A DNA stretch of 64,000 nucleotides from a bacterium 336/3 (GTDB lineage: Bacteria > Bacteroidota > Bacteroidia > Cytophagales > Thermonemataceae), in the NCBI GenBank assembly GCA_001281695.1, contig LJIE01000001.1:3743521-3807520 (forward strand), written 5' to 3'. The translations under genes were made by a program, and so were the position numbers. How positions within the stretch are numbered: the stretch's first letter is position 1; each line of letters opens with the position of its first letter. The notes under the pieces are model-generated. The model saw nothing but the letters and a program-made list of their open reading frames with translations. It did no database searches and was not told the origin of the DNA. Of the stretch, positions 25,736 through 34,802 are shown one piece after another.

Positions 25736-27019
25736 TTATTTGCCATACTTCTTTTTATATCTCTGATAAAGTTCTGTTTGTTTGCTAGTTAGCTCTATTT
25801 GCTTTCCTTTGATGAATGCCATTTCCACTTGGTTTCCTCTCATATCTAAAATATCACCACTACTAATAATAAGTGTTGCATCTTTTCCTTTTTCTAAAGA
25901 ACCTACTGTTGCATCAATACCTAATATTTTAGCTGTGTTAGATGTAATCATTTTCAGAGCTTCCTCTTTATCCAAACCGTAGGTAGCAGCAGTACCCGCT
26001 GTAAATGCAAGATTTCTAGAACCCATCGATTCCATATCTCCTTCATAGTTTAAACCAACCAATACACCTGCTTTTTGCAGAACTGCTGGTAGTTTATAAG
26101 CAATATCTATATCATCATCTGCTCTATTGGGTAGGCTGTGTACTCTATTTAAAAGTACAGGAATATTGTTGTTTTTTAGAAAATCTGCTACTCTAAATGA
26201 TTCCGAACCACCTACTATTACAATTTTCTTTACACCTTTTTTTTGTGCAAACTGTACGCTTTCTATAATATCTTTGGCTTCATCAGCATGGATATAGAGA
26301 TTTTTTGAACCCTCAAAAACACCCTTCATAGCTTCATAACGAAGATTTACTGAAGAAGGATTTGTGGTTTGACTGTATGCGATAGCTTCTGTAAAAAATT
26401 GTTCAAGTTCTGCAATACGCTTAGGGCGTTCATTATTTTTCTCCATCATTTGTTCTCTCCAGTTGAAGCTATACAAAGGAATCCAGTTCATATGAATACC
26501 ATCATCAGCTTTATGAACTGCATCTTCCCAATTCCAACCATCCAACTCCATGATTGAAGATGAACCAGAAATAATTCCTCCTCTTGGTGTTGATTGCACT
26601 AAAAGTACACCATTATAACGAATAGTAGGAAGCATTTCCGCATCTGTGTTAAATGCTATCAGAGAGCGTACATGGGGGTTATAGGTTCCTACCTCATAAT
26701 AGTCTCGTGTAGCTCTTACAGCATCTACTTCTGTCAAGCCGACTGTTGTAGATGGCAAAATAAGCCCTGGGTACACATGTTTACCTGTAGCATCAATAGT
26801 TTGGGCATCTTTTAAATCTGATGCAATATTTTTATCTACAAGTGTTATTTTACCTTGCTCAAACACTATTGTCCCTTTTTCCACAACAGTGCCATTACCA
26901 ACATGGATAGTTGCGTTTCTGATAACAACTGGACGTGTTTGTTTGGGGGCTGGTGTAGGATTTTGGGCAGAAGCAAAATAAGCTCCAAACATTAAAAACA
27001 ATATAGATACTTTTTTCAT
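25736..27019 (-). CDS. Amidohydrolase-family protein lacking the HxH motif
   Basis: A 427-residue exported protein (signal peptide ending FASAQN) of the imidazolonepropionase-like amidohydrolase family. The usual motif after the first beta strand (PGLID-x-H-x-H) is here PGLILPSTTVGL, so the first two metal-binding His residues are missing. The rest keeps LYIHADEAKDIIESV, the barrel pattern, and the C-terminal DATLIISSGDILDMRGN. It may be a non-catalytic or differently metalled relative. Start at 27019 chosen because the ATG begins the signal peptide. Confidence 0.75.
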   Translation of the reverse strand: MKKVSILFLMFGAYFASAQNPTPAPKQTRPVVIRNATIHVGNGTVVEKGTIVFEQGKITLVDKNIASDLKDAQTIDATGKHVYPGLILPSTTVGLTEVDAVRATRDYYEVGTYNPHVRSLIAFNTDAEMLPTIRYNGVLLVQSTPRGGIISGSSSIMELDGWNWEDAVHKADDGIHMNWIPLYSFNWREQMMEKNNERPKRIAELEQFFTEAIAYSQTTNPSSVNLRYEAMKGVFEGSKNLYIHADEAKDIIESVQFAQKKGVKKIVIVGGSESFRVADFLKNNNIPVLLNRVHSLPNRADDDIDIAYKLPAVLQKAGVLVGLNYEGDMESMGSRNLAFTAGTAATYGLDKEEALKMITSNTAKILGIDATVGSLEKGKDATLIISSGDILDMRGNQVEMAFIKGKQIELTSKQTELYQRYKKKYGK

Positions 27020-27245
27020 GAAAACTAGTATTTTAATAGCCACCAAATTAGTGCAATATCATTATAAAACCAATATTTTTTTTATTTTCATTTCTTAATC
27101 GTAAAATATTTCATTCTTTAAAGACAACCTTTTATGCATCGAGGTTACAACATTTTGATTTTTTTTATTTTTTTCTGTTCTATTTGGCTATATTCGAGAC
27201 TTAGATTGTTTTGAGCTGATAGGTTTGTTATTTTGGTAGAATTTC
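27020..27245. promoter_or_regulatory. Divergent intergenic region
   Basis: A 226-base AT-rich spacer between the amidohydrolase (minus) and the S41 peptidase (plus). TAGGTTTG at 27220-27227 matches the -7 consensus and would start transcription about 12 bases before the plus-strand ATG. No other structure stands out. Confidence 0.4.
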
Positions 27246-28814
27246 ATGGATATGCAAGATATTGAAAATAAATACAATAAGTTAATTATCAGAATTCCTG
27301 TTTTTTTAGGATTGGCTTTGGCTTTAGGAATTGGTATTGGTTTCATGATTTCAATACCTAGAAAAAATACAGTATCCGAACAATCCAGTAAAATCACTGA
27401 AGTATTGAGCCTTATTCAGAACAATTATGTGGACAGTTTGGGACTTGACTCTACAGCTAATTTTGCAATTCAGAAAATGTTGCAAAACTTAGACCCTCAT
27501 AGCTCCTATTTCCCTTCTGATGATGCTCCTCTTGCCAAAAGCCAGCTCGAAACGGATTTTGAAGGTGTAGGCATTGAGTATGAATGGGTAAAAGATACAC
27601 TTTTTGTACTATATCCAGCTAAAAATGGACCTGCTGACAAAGCTGGTGTACTTGCTGGTGATAAAGTAATAGCCATCAACAATGAAAATCTAGCTGCTAA
27701 TACCACACAAAATACTCTTTTCAAAAAACTCAGAGGCAAAAAAGGTACCAGTGTTGAACTCACTATTTTAAGAGGAAAAAACATTCAGAAAATTTCTGTT
27801 ATCAGAGATAAAATTCGTAGTTATTCAGTATATGCTTATGCTATTAACTCCGAAATAGGCTTTATCAAAGTATCTAAATTTGCAGAAAAAACTGATTTAG
27901 AATTTACTGAAGCTCTCAAAAAGCTTGTAGAAAAAGATAAAGTCAAAAAAATCATTATTGACTTGAGAGATAATGGTGGAGGTTTTATGGATAGAGCTAC
28001 TAAAATAGCTGATGAGTTTTTGGAAGCAGGTAATATGATTGTTTATACAAAAGGCAAACATAAACGCTATGACCAAGAATATTTGGCAACCAAAGGTGGT
28101 ATATTTGAAAAAGGTGATGTAGTTCTACTTATTGATGAAGGCTCAGCATCCGCTTCTGAGATTTTAGCTGGAGCCTTACAAGATAATGACAGGGCTATTC
28201 TTATAGGCAGACGTTCTTACGGAAAAGGCTTAGTACAAGTCCCTTTTGAACTTTCAGATGGAGCAGAAATGCGTTTAACTGTATCGAAATACTATAGCCC
28301 TAGTGGAAGATGCATCCAAAGAGATTATAAAAATGGAAAGCCTTATGATAAAAATCTTGTTGAACGTTATAAAAATGGAGAGTTACTTCACGAAGACAGC
28401 ATCCATTACGATAGTAAACAGGTTTTTAAAACTAAAAAAGGCAAAAAAGTGTATGGTGGTGGTGGTATCAGTCCTGACTATTTTATTCCCTTAGATACAA
28501 CTGATTTAAGTACAAGTATTCTAAATCTCATGCGAGAAAACAAGCTTAGAGAGCATGCTTCATTATTTGCTAAAAATAATAAAAAGATTTTGATAGAAAT
28601 GGGTTTAGATAAATTTGATAAAGGTTGGCAAATAGAAATCAATACTTTTAGAAATATTGTAGGAAATATTTCTATGAATACAACTCAAAGTGATTACTTA
28701 AAACTATATTATAAATCGTATTTAGCAAAAGTTTTGTGGGGAAATGAAGCTCAAATCCAAATCAGAAATACACAAGATAAAGCTGTTTTAAAGGCACTAG
28801 AAGTTTTAAAATGA
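27246..28814 (+). CDS. S41-family C-terminal processing peptidase
   Basis: A 522-residue protease with one N-terminal transmembrane or signal segment (FLGLALALGIGIGFMI). A PDZ domain follows (GPADKAGVLAGDKVIAINNE), then the S41 core with IIDLRDNGGGFMDRATKIAD, the nucleophile motif DEGSASASEILAGALQD and the Lys-containing GRRSYGKGLVQ. The residue order matches CtpA/Tsp-type tail-specific proteases, which trim periplasmic proteins. Two in-frame Met codons (27246 and 27252) are possible starts. The next gene follows after 7 bases. Confidence 0.93.
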   Translation: MDMQDIENKYNKLIIRIPVFLGLALALGIGIGFMISIPRKNTVSEQSSKITEVLSLIQNNYVDSLGLDSTANFAIQKMLQNLDPHSSYFPSDDAPLAKSQLETDFEGVGIEYEWVKDTLFVLYPAKNGPADKAGVLAGDKVIAINNENLAANTTQNTLFKKLRGKKGTSVELTILRGKNIQKISVIRDKIRSYSVYAYAINSEIGFIKVSKFAEKTDLEFTEALKKLVEKDKVKKIIIDLRDNGGGFMDRATKIADEFLEAGNMIVYTKGKHKRYDQEYLATKGGIFEKGDVVLLIDEGSASASEILAGALQDNDRAILIGRRSYGKGLVQVPFELSDGAEMRLTVSKYYSPSGRCIQRDYKNGKPYDKNLVERYKNGELLHEDSIHYDSKQVFKTKKGKKVYGGGGISPDYFIPLDTTDLSTSILNLMRENKLREHASLFAKNNKKILIEMGLDKFDKGWQIEINTFRNIVGNISMNTTQSDYLKLYYKSYLAKVLWGNEAQIQIRNTQDKAVLKALEVLK

Positions 28815-28821
28815 TTTTTAT

Positions 28822-29568
28822 ATGAAATTTAAAGATAAAATTGTACTTGTAACGGGTTCAGCTCGTGGCATTGGAAAGGCTATTTTAACAAAATTTGTGG
28901 AAGAAGGAGCTATTGGAATTATTTGGGATGTTCAGACAGAGTTGGCTCAAAAAACAGCACAAGAACTCACAGAAAAAGGTGGGAAAGTGTTTGTTGTGGA
29001 AAATGTGGACGTTCGTAATTTGGAATCTGTGGAAAAAGCCACCAAACAAGTGCTTGAAAAATATAACAGAATAGATATTTTGGTTAATAATGCAGGTATT
29101 TTAAGAGATGCCAGCCTCAAAAAAATGACTGCTGAGAATTGGCAGGCTGTTTTGGATGTGAACCTCACAGGTGTTTTCAATTGTGCTAAAGTGGTAAGTC
29201 AGGTTATGACAGAACAACAATATGGGAAAATTGTGAATATTTCTTCAATTGTAGGCATTACAGGTAATTTTGGACAAAGCAATTATGTAGCTGCCAAAGC
29301 TGCAATTGTTGGACTTACCAAGACATGGGCAAAAGAGCTTGGCAGATATAATATTAATGTAAATGCCGTAGCCCCAGGGGCTATTGATACAGAAATGTTT
29401 GCATCTGTTCCTGAAGACCACAGAAAAGCCTTTATTCAAAAAATACCCATGGGTAGAATTGGTACACCTGAAGATATTGCCAATTTGTGTGCATTCTTAG
29501 CCTCTGAAGAAAGTAGTTTTATCACAGGGCAAACAATTATTGCTGATGGTGGTGGGACGCTGGGTTAA
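28822..29568 (+). CDS. fabG: 3-oxoacyl-ACP reductase-like short-chain dehydrogenase
   Basis: A 248-residue short-chain dehydrogenase. It shows the nucleotide loop TGSARGIGKAI, the NNAG motif in ILVNNAGILRDASL, the catalytic Ser in NISSIVG and the Tyr155-x-x-x-Lys159 pair in YVAAKAAIVGL. The pattern is that of FabG, the NADPH-dependent reductase of fatty-acid synthesis, though other SDR enzymes share it. The stop codon overlaps the following reading frame by about 23 bases. Confidence 0.85.
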   Translation: MKFKDKIVLVTGSARGIGKAILTKFVEEGAIGIIWDVQTELAQKTAQELTEKGGKVFVVENVDVRNLESVEKATKQVLEKYNRIDILVNNAGILRDASLKKMTAENWQAVLDVNLTGVFNCAKVVSQVMTEQQYGKIVNISSIVGITGNFGQSNYVAAKAAIVGLTKTWAKELGRYNINVNAVAPGAIDTEMFASVPEDHRKAFIQKIPMGRIGTPEDIANLCAFLASEESSFITGQTIIADGGGTLG

Positions 29569-30292
29569 GATATTATTCTTTTTAAATCTTATAACTATTC
29601 GGGTTTGGGGACAAAATTTTGTTCTTAATCCTGAATTCAAATATATCTCTAACGAAAATGATTTAAAAGACACAAAAATAGAGGTTACTGATTGGTTTAC
29701 AGGAGATTTAGAAAGCATTTATCCAAATTATTGGGGATTGGGGAAAGAGTATCAAAAAGGCTTTGCCAAAGGAGTTTTATTCAACTCAAAATTTTATTCT
29801 CGAACTTATTTACAAACACAATTTTTATACTCTCTTGAAAAAGATGTATTCTATGATATTGAAATAAAAATTTTAGTTTCTACAAATACCAATGTTGATG
29901 AAATTGCTAAAAGTAAAATATGGGGAATTGCTTTTTCTAATGAGTCCATCAAAAAAAATATCATAAAAGATATTCAGCCTGCTTTCGAAATAACTTATTT
30001 TAACAAATATAATAATCTTGCAAAAAGGAGATTAAGGCAAACATGGGCAAAAGAATATGGAGGAATTTATGACAGTTCAAAAGATTTATGGGAAAACAAA
30101 GTTTTAACTATTCAATTCAGTTATCAAGCCAAAGGCTATGAAAAATGGCTGATTATTGGAAATTTTCAGGATGACAATATATATTTGGAAAATCTTGCAA
30201 AAAAAATCAAAAAATATCCCAAAGAATCATTTAATATCAATATGTCTGTTTATGAGGTCAATATCTACCCTAAACGTACTACTCGTTTCTAA
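29546..30292 (+). CDS. Hypothetical exported protein
   Basis: A 248-residue protein with a signal peptide ending RVWGQN, followed by NFVLNPEFKYISNEND, which resembles the start of many Bacteroidota carbohydrate-binding-like or surface proteins (LNPEF). Later parts hold FNKYNNLAKRRLRQTWAK and EKWLIIGNFQDDN. The latter is reminiscent of the jelly-roll domain often fused to OmpA domains, but no OmpA domain is present. The ATG at 29546 overlaps the end of the fabG-like gene by 23 bases. Confidence 0.6.
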   Translation: MVVGRWVKILFFLNLITIRVWGQNFVLNPEFKYISNENDLKDTKIEVTDWFTGDLESIYPNYWGLGKEYQKGFAKGVLFNSKFYSRTYLQTQFLYSLEKDVFYDIEIKILVSTNTNVDEIAKSKIWGIAFSNESIKKNIIKDIQPAFEITYFNKYNNLAKRRLRQTWAKEYGGIYDSSKDLWENKVLTIQFSYQAKGYEKWLIIGNFQDDNIYLENLAKKIKKYPKESFNINMSVYEVNIYPKRTTRF

Positions 30293-30302
30293 TTAAAAAA
30301 CA

Positions 30303-31076
30303 GTGATAAAGAGTTATTTAGAATATTTTTGGAAAGCCAAAGACGAACATGGTCTGCACTCTCCTTTCGTGTTTGAATTATATACCCAGATTATCAAGAA
30401 ATCTGAAGAAGAATACTATGCTTATGCAGAAATAGAACAATTGAGAGAAAACCTACTCAATAGCACAGAAACTATTGTAGTTCAAGATTTTGGAGCAGGC
30501 TCAAAGGTAAATAAAACACCTGAGAGGGCTGTCAAAGATATTGCAAAAAATGCTACTAAAAATGCTCAAATAGGGCAACTGCTTTTCAGGCTTGTCAATC
30601 GCTTTCAACCCAAAACTATTATAGATTTAGGTACTTGTTTGGGTATTACGACTGCATATTTGGCAAGCCCAGTTCCTAAAAGTACCATTTATACTTTTGA
30701 AGGTTCTGAAAGCCTTATACAATTAGCTCAAACACATTTTAAAATGCTTGGTTTATCAAATATCAAAACAGTTTTGGGCAATATTGATGATACTTTACCT
30801 GCAACACTTGATACTTTTGACAAAATTGATTTTGCTTTTATAGATGCAAACCATCGTTATGAGCCTACTATTAGGTATTTTGAACAAATTTTAGATAAAA
30901 GCCATGAAGATACAGTCATTATTTTAGATGATATTTACTGGTCTGATGAAATGAAAAGGGCTTGGCAAAACGTTGTTTCTCATCCACAAGTCATGATTAG
31001 CATTGATTTATTTTGGATTGGAATAGTGTTTTTGAGAAAAAAACAACCCAAACAACATTTTACCCTTAAATTTTGA
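30303..31076 (+). CDS. Class I SAM-dependent methyltransferase
   Basis: A 257-residue cytoplasmic methyltransferase. The SAM motif is IIDLGTCLGITTAYLA, followed by IYTFEGSESLIQLAQ, VLGNIDDTLPATLD and IDFAFIDANHRYEPTIR, the order seen in O-methyltransferase-type proteins. No substrate can be assigned. The likely start is GTG at 30303, because the first in-frame ATG would remove the conserved N-terminus (EYFWKAKDEHGLHSPFVF). Confidence 0.8.
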   Translation: MIKSYLEYFWKAKDEHGLHSPFVFELYTQIIKKSEEEYYAYAEIEQLRENLLNSTETIVVQDFGAGSKVNKTPERAVKDIAKNATKNAQIGQLLFRLVNRFQPKTIIDLGTCLGITTAYLASPVPKSTIYTFEGSESLIQLAQTHFKMLGLSNIKTVLGNIDDTLPATLDTFDKIDFAFIDANHRYEPTIRYFEQILDKSHEDTVIILDDIYWSDEMKRAWQNVVSHPQVMISIDLFWIGIVFLRKKQPKQHFTLKF

Positions 31077-31079
31077 AGT

Positions 31080-31802
31080 ATGTTTTATAAAATTACATTC
31101 TTGTTATGTTTTTGGGCAACAATATGTTTTGGACAGAAACGTATTCATAATTTTGAAGCAAATATCGGTTTGGATTATAGGACAGCTACTTCAGATAATT
31201 TGATACGAGATTTACAAATCAAAGATACGATAGCTTTTAACACAGATATTCGTGACAATATGGCTATGGGTATTTCGGCTCGTTTGCAAGGTTCTGTACT
31301 TGCCAATTTTTTCAATTTCAGGGCTGATAAACGCTTTTATTGGGGAGATACTTTTAGTGCAGAGTTTCAGACTGGCTTGCTAAATAATAAATTAAAAAAC
31401 CAAAATCAGTTTTGGATTGGATATGTGTTTTATGCAGGACTTACTGCTCAATATCTTTTGCATCCCAACCATGAAATTGGAGTACAAATTGTACCTTTCA
31501 AATTTGGGATAGACAATGTTTCGCCACAACTTTCTGCATCTAATATTTCTTTCAAATATGCTTCCAAGAAAATGTTTGTAGAGTTAGGAACAGAAGCAAG
31601 GAGTTTATCTTTTGCTGGCTGGCTAACAGCTCAAAATGGCTCACCAAGGCAGTATTTTGGACAAATACAATTTGGAGAAAAGAGCAAAATAGGTCTCAAA
31701 GTAGAATATGCCCAAAACGATATTAAGCAACTTACACCCAAAGACAGTCGTTTTTACAATATATTTAGGAGTTTTAGAGTGTTTTATGGTATAAAATTAT
31801 AG
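31080..31802 (+). CDS. Outer-membrane beta-barrel protein, unknown function
   Basis: A 240-residue exported protein (signal peptide ending TICFGQ). Alternating hydrophobic and aromatic strands such as FYWGDTFSAEFQTGL, FWIGYVFYAGLTAQYLL and FSFAGWLTAQ fit a small outer-membrane barrel ending in FYGIKL. No family is recognised. It lies 3 bases after the methyltransferase and 2 bases before the PagL-like gene, so all three are cotranscribed. Confidence 0.6.
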   Translation: MFYKITFLLCFWATICFGQKRIHNFEANIGLDYRTATSDNLIRDLQIKDTIAFNTDIRDNMAMGISARLQGSVLANFFNFRADKRFYWGDTFSAEFQTGLLNNKLKNQNQFWIGYVFYAGLTAQYLLHPNHEIGVQIVPFKFGIDNVSPQLSASNISFKYASKKMFVELGTEARSLSFAGWLTAQNGSPRQYFGQIQFGEKSKIGLKVEYAQNDIKQLTPKDSRFYNIFRSFRVFYGIKL

Positions 31803-31804
31803 CT

Positions 31805-32386
31805 ATGCGAGGTATTCTGACATCAATATTCTTATTGTTTGTATGGTCTGTATCAGCCCAAAAAATCAGCTCTAAAACCATTGAAAAAGGCTTTTTGATG
31901 AGCTATGGATATAGTAGTGCTGAAAACAAACTACAAGAAGGCAATTACCAAGTAATGATGCTCCAAGGCAGATTTAGCATGGATTTTTTCCATAGACGAG
32001 ATACTATTCAGAAAAATAAGTTTTTTTATAAATTTCTAATTGGCAACGAACCTCAATTCAATTTGGTTTGGGTAGGCTCTCAGCAGGCTTGGGAGTTTGG
32101 TATCAATAATACTTTACAACCTACTTTTAAGCTTACAGAAAGGCTTTATCCTTATTTTATAGGAAGTACAGGGCTTCACTTTTTTTCGGCTACACTTGCC
32201 AAACAACGCAGAGGATTTATTTTTTCCAATAGTGTGGGAGTTGGAACGTATTACAGAATTAGCCAGCGTTTTGCCCTGAACGGACAGTTCAGAATACGAC
32301 ATATGTCAAATCTCAATACACGCATGCCCAATGATGGCATCAATACCCAGCATTTTCATTTTGGGATGAGCTGGTTTGTGCCTTAA
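31805..32386 (+). CDS. PagL-like lipid A deacylase / acyloxyacyl hydrolase
   Basis: A 193-residue outer-membrane beta-barrel candidate with a signal peptide ending SVSAQ. Near the C-terminus it has RIRHMSNLNTRMPNDGINTQ, which matches the H-x-S-N...PN-x-G catalytic signature of PagL-type 3-O-deacylases, where His and Ser are active. The residue at the expected third position is Asn rather than an obvious acid, so activity is uncertain. It would remodel lipid A in the outer leaflet. The terminal aromatic residue (WFVP) is typical of barrels. Confidence 0.65.
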   Translation: MRGILTSIFLLFVWSVSAQKISSKTIEKGFLMSYGYSSAENKLQEGNYQVMMLQGRFSMDFFHRRDTIQKNKFFYKFLIGNEPQFNLVWVGSQQAWEFGINNTLQPTFKLTERLYPYFIGSTGLHFFSATLAKQRRGFIFSNSVGVGTYYRISQRFALNGQFRIRHMSNLNTRMPNDGINTQHFHFGMSWFVP

Positions 32387-32403
32387 TCAGAATTTAGTTT
32401 TTT

Positions 32404-32437
32404 AAACCCCAAAGATTTCATGATACCTTTGGGGTTT
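32404..32437. terminator. Bidirectional intrinsic terminator
   Basis: AAACCCCAAAG / CTTTGGGGTTT, an 11-base-pair stem with a 12-base loop, between convergent genes (PagL-like and siroheme synthase). Suitable T runs occur in both directions. Confidence 0.85.
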
Positions 32438-32444
32438 GTAATGT

Positions 32445-33140
32445 CTAAAAATACTCTATAATTTGTTTAATGGGCATGATTGAAGCTAGAAAGTAGCCTA
32501 TCATAAAACCTAAAAATAAAATCACTACGGTTACATTTTTGAACTTTTTGTTTGGTTTTGTTTTTTGCAGATTTTGAGTAACCTTATTGAGTTTGTTTAG
32601 TTTATCATTGAAATCTCCTTTCAGTGTATTTCGGTATTCATTTAAAGCTGATATACTCTCATTCAAATTTTCTGGCAATGCTTCTTCCAAATACTCTCTC
32701 ATTCGGCGTGCAAGTACAGGGGATTTTCCATTGGTTGAAATTGCAATTTTCAGGTTTCCTTTCTTGACAATAGAACCTAAATAAAAGTCGCATAATTCGG
32801 GTTGGTCAGCAGCATTGACAAGAATATTTCTCAGATTTGCCAAATATTTGATTTCAGCATTTACAGTTCTATCATTGGTAGCTGTAATCACAAAATCAAC
32901 ATTGTCCAAATCAGATTCTTCAAATCCTCTAATTTCAGTTTTTATTTGAGGGTGTTGCTCCAAAAAGTTTTTTAGCTTAGGATAAATCTCTAAAGCTACA
33001 ATCGTTAAATCTACATTTGGATTTTGCCTAATGAGTGTTTCAGCCTTTTCTAAACCCACATTACCGCCCCCTACAATTAGGAATTTAGCTTTGTCCGTTT
33101 TCAAGAAAACTGGAAATAAAGTGTTTGTTGCTTGTTCCAT
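32445..33140 (-). CDS. Siroheme synthase (precorrin-2 dehydrogenase/ferrochelatase), membrane-anchored
   Basis: A 231-residue Met8/CysG-N-type enzyme that oxidises precorrin-2 and inserts iron to make siroheme for sulfite reductase. The NAD motif FLIVGGGNVGLEKAETL, the stretch DFVITATNDRTVNAEI, the Asp-containing VNAADQPELCDFYLG and KISTNGKSPVLAR-like ISTNGKSPVLARRMREYLE are all present. Unusually it ends in a hydrophobic helix (VTVVILFLGFMIGYFLASI) that would anchor the C-terminus to the membrane. It shares its boundary base with cysI at 33140 and is the last gene of the sulfur operon. Confidence 0.88.
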   Translation of the reverse strand: MEQATNTLFPVFLKTDKAKFLIVGGGNVGLEKAETLIRQNPNVDLTIVALEIYPKLKNFLEQHPQIKTEIRGFEESDLDNVDFVITATNDRTVNAEIKYLANLRNILVNAADQPELCDFYLGSIVKKGNLKIAISTNGKSPVLARRMREYLEEALPENLNESISALNEYRNTLKGDFNDKLNKLNKVTQNLQKTKPNKKFKNVTVVILFLGFMIGYFLASIMPIKQIIEYF

Positions 33141-34783
33141 TACTGAAAAAATTTACGATGTGTAAAATCTCCAAAAGTTTCATTTTGAGCCTTTTCTGTA
33201 TTATAAAGCTCAAAAAGCATATCTAATTCATTCAAAATCTCTTCTTCAGAAAGCTTTTCTTTGAAAAGCTTATTCAAACGAACTCCAAACCTATCTCCGC
33301 CCAGCATCAAATTGTATTGCTGTGGGGCTGTGCCAATTAAACCAATTTCCGAAACATACGGACGACCACAACCGTTAGGGCATCCTGTCATCCGAATGGT
33401 GATGTCTTCAGTGGTTAAATGATGTTTTAGTAAAAGAGGCTCAATTTTAGAAACCAATATTGGCAAATAACGTTGAGCTTCTGCCAAAGCCAGTGGGCAG
33501 GTGGGCAAAGCCACACAAGCCATAGAGCTTTTTCGCATTCCACTGGTTTGTATATCAATCTGATGCGTTTCAATTAATTGTTCAATCAGATATTTATTCT
33601 TTTCCTCTATTTCACCCAAAATCAGATTCTGATTTCCTGTGAAAATCACATTTGAGACATTCAAGTCTGCAACTTCCCACAAAAATGCTTTTTGATGAGG
33701 GTTGATAACGCCATGTTCTACAAAAAGAGTATAAAACCATTTTCCTTCATGGTTTTGTTGCCAACCATATCGGTCATTTCTTTCTATAAACTCAAATTCT
33801 TGGGCTGGTTCTAAAGAAAAACCTATTCTTTTCTCTAATTCATTTTTAAACTCTTCTACTCCCATTTTATCTACAGTATATTTCAAACGGGAGAGTTTTC
33901 TGTCACTTCTATTTCCAAAATCTCTTTGAATGGTTAGTACCTCATAAACAGCTTTTAAGGTTTTTTCTTCTGTATCTGTAAAACCTATGACTGTTCCCAA
34001 ACGTGGATAAGTCTGCAAGTTTCCATGTGTAGCAGATAAACTACCTCCTACGGCAATATTAAAGCCTTTCAGTTCATTATCTTTGATAATGGCTATGAGT
34101 CCAATATCATTAGCAAATACATCCACATCGTTGCTGGGAGGAATTGCAATGGCTATTTTGAATTTTCTAGGCAAATAACGGTCTTCGTATAGTGGGTCAG
34201 CCTCTACTGAACGTTCATAAATTTTTTCATCATCAATAAAAATTTCGTAATAGGCTTGCGTTTTGGGGAGTAAAAGATTCGATATTTTATCTGCATAAGC
34301 ATGAATTTGCTGATGGATAGGCGATATTTGAGGGTGTGCTGTAACAATCACATTACGGTTCACATCTCCACAGGCAGCTATCGAATCTAATTTTGCCAAA
34401 TTAAAGGTTTGAATTGTAGGGCGTATCTGATGTTTGAGAAGCCCATGTAACTGTACTGTTTGTCTTGTGGTTATTTTGATAGTGCCTGTTCCATATTGCT
34501 CAGATACTTCGTGTATGGTTTTCCACTGGTCTGATGTAATTACACCACCTGGGATTCTCAGGCGTATCATGAAGGAATAGAGTTTGTCCAGTTTTTTCAA
34601 AGCTCTTTCCTCTCTACGGTCTCTGTCGTCTTGTACATACATACCATGAAATTTCACAAGAACGGTATCATCCGAACGCAAATTTCCTGTATAGGTATCC
34701 AATTCAATACTCTCTTTTAGTGTGCCTCTCAGACCATTACTATTGGTTTTAATGGTTTCTACAGGCGATAATTTTTCACTCAT
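33140..34783 (-). CDS. cysI: NADPH-dependent sulfite reductase haemoprotein
   Basis: A 547-residue sulfite reductase beta subunit that reduces sulfite to sulfide with a siroheme and a 4Fe-4S cluster. The cluster cysteines are in ACVALPTCPLALAEAQ and MTGCPNGCGRPYVSEIG, and the siroheme-anion Arg/Lys segments include TTRQTVQLHGLLK and NRNVIVTAHP. The ATG at 34783 begins the conserved SEKLSPVETIK; a longer start at 34834 is less likely and would overlap cysJ. It partners with CysJ, encoded 19 bases upstream. Confidence 0.95.
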   Translation of the reverse strand: MSEKLSPVETIKTNSNGLRGTLKESIELDTYTGNLRSDDTVLVKFHGMYVQDDRDRREERALKKLDKLYSFMIRLRIPGGVITSDQWKTIHEVSEQYGTGTIKITTRQTVQLHGLLKHQIRPTIQTFNLAKLDSIAACGDVNRNVIVTAHPQISPIHQQIHAYADKISNLLLPKTQAYYEIFIDDEKIYERSVEADPLYEDRYLPRKFKIAIAIPPSNDVDVFANDIGLIAIIKDNELKGFNIAVGGSLSATHGNLQTYPRLGTVIGFTDTEEKTLKAVYEVLTIQRDFGNRSDRKLSRLKYTVDKMGVEEFKNELEKRIGFSLEPAQEFEFIERNDRYGWQQNHEGKWFYTLFVEHGVINPHQKAFLWEVADLNVSNVIFTGNQNLILGEIEEKNKYLIEQLIETHQIDIQTSGMRKSSMACVALPTCPLALAEAQRYLPILVSKIEPLLLKHHLTTEDITIRMTGCPNGCGRPYVSEIGLIGTAPQQYNLMLGGDRFGVRLNKLFKEKLSEEEILNELDMLFELYNTEKAQNETFGDFTHRKFFQ

Positions 34784-34802
34784 AGCTGTAATTTTTAATG
34801 TT

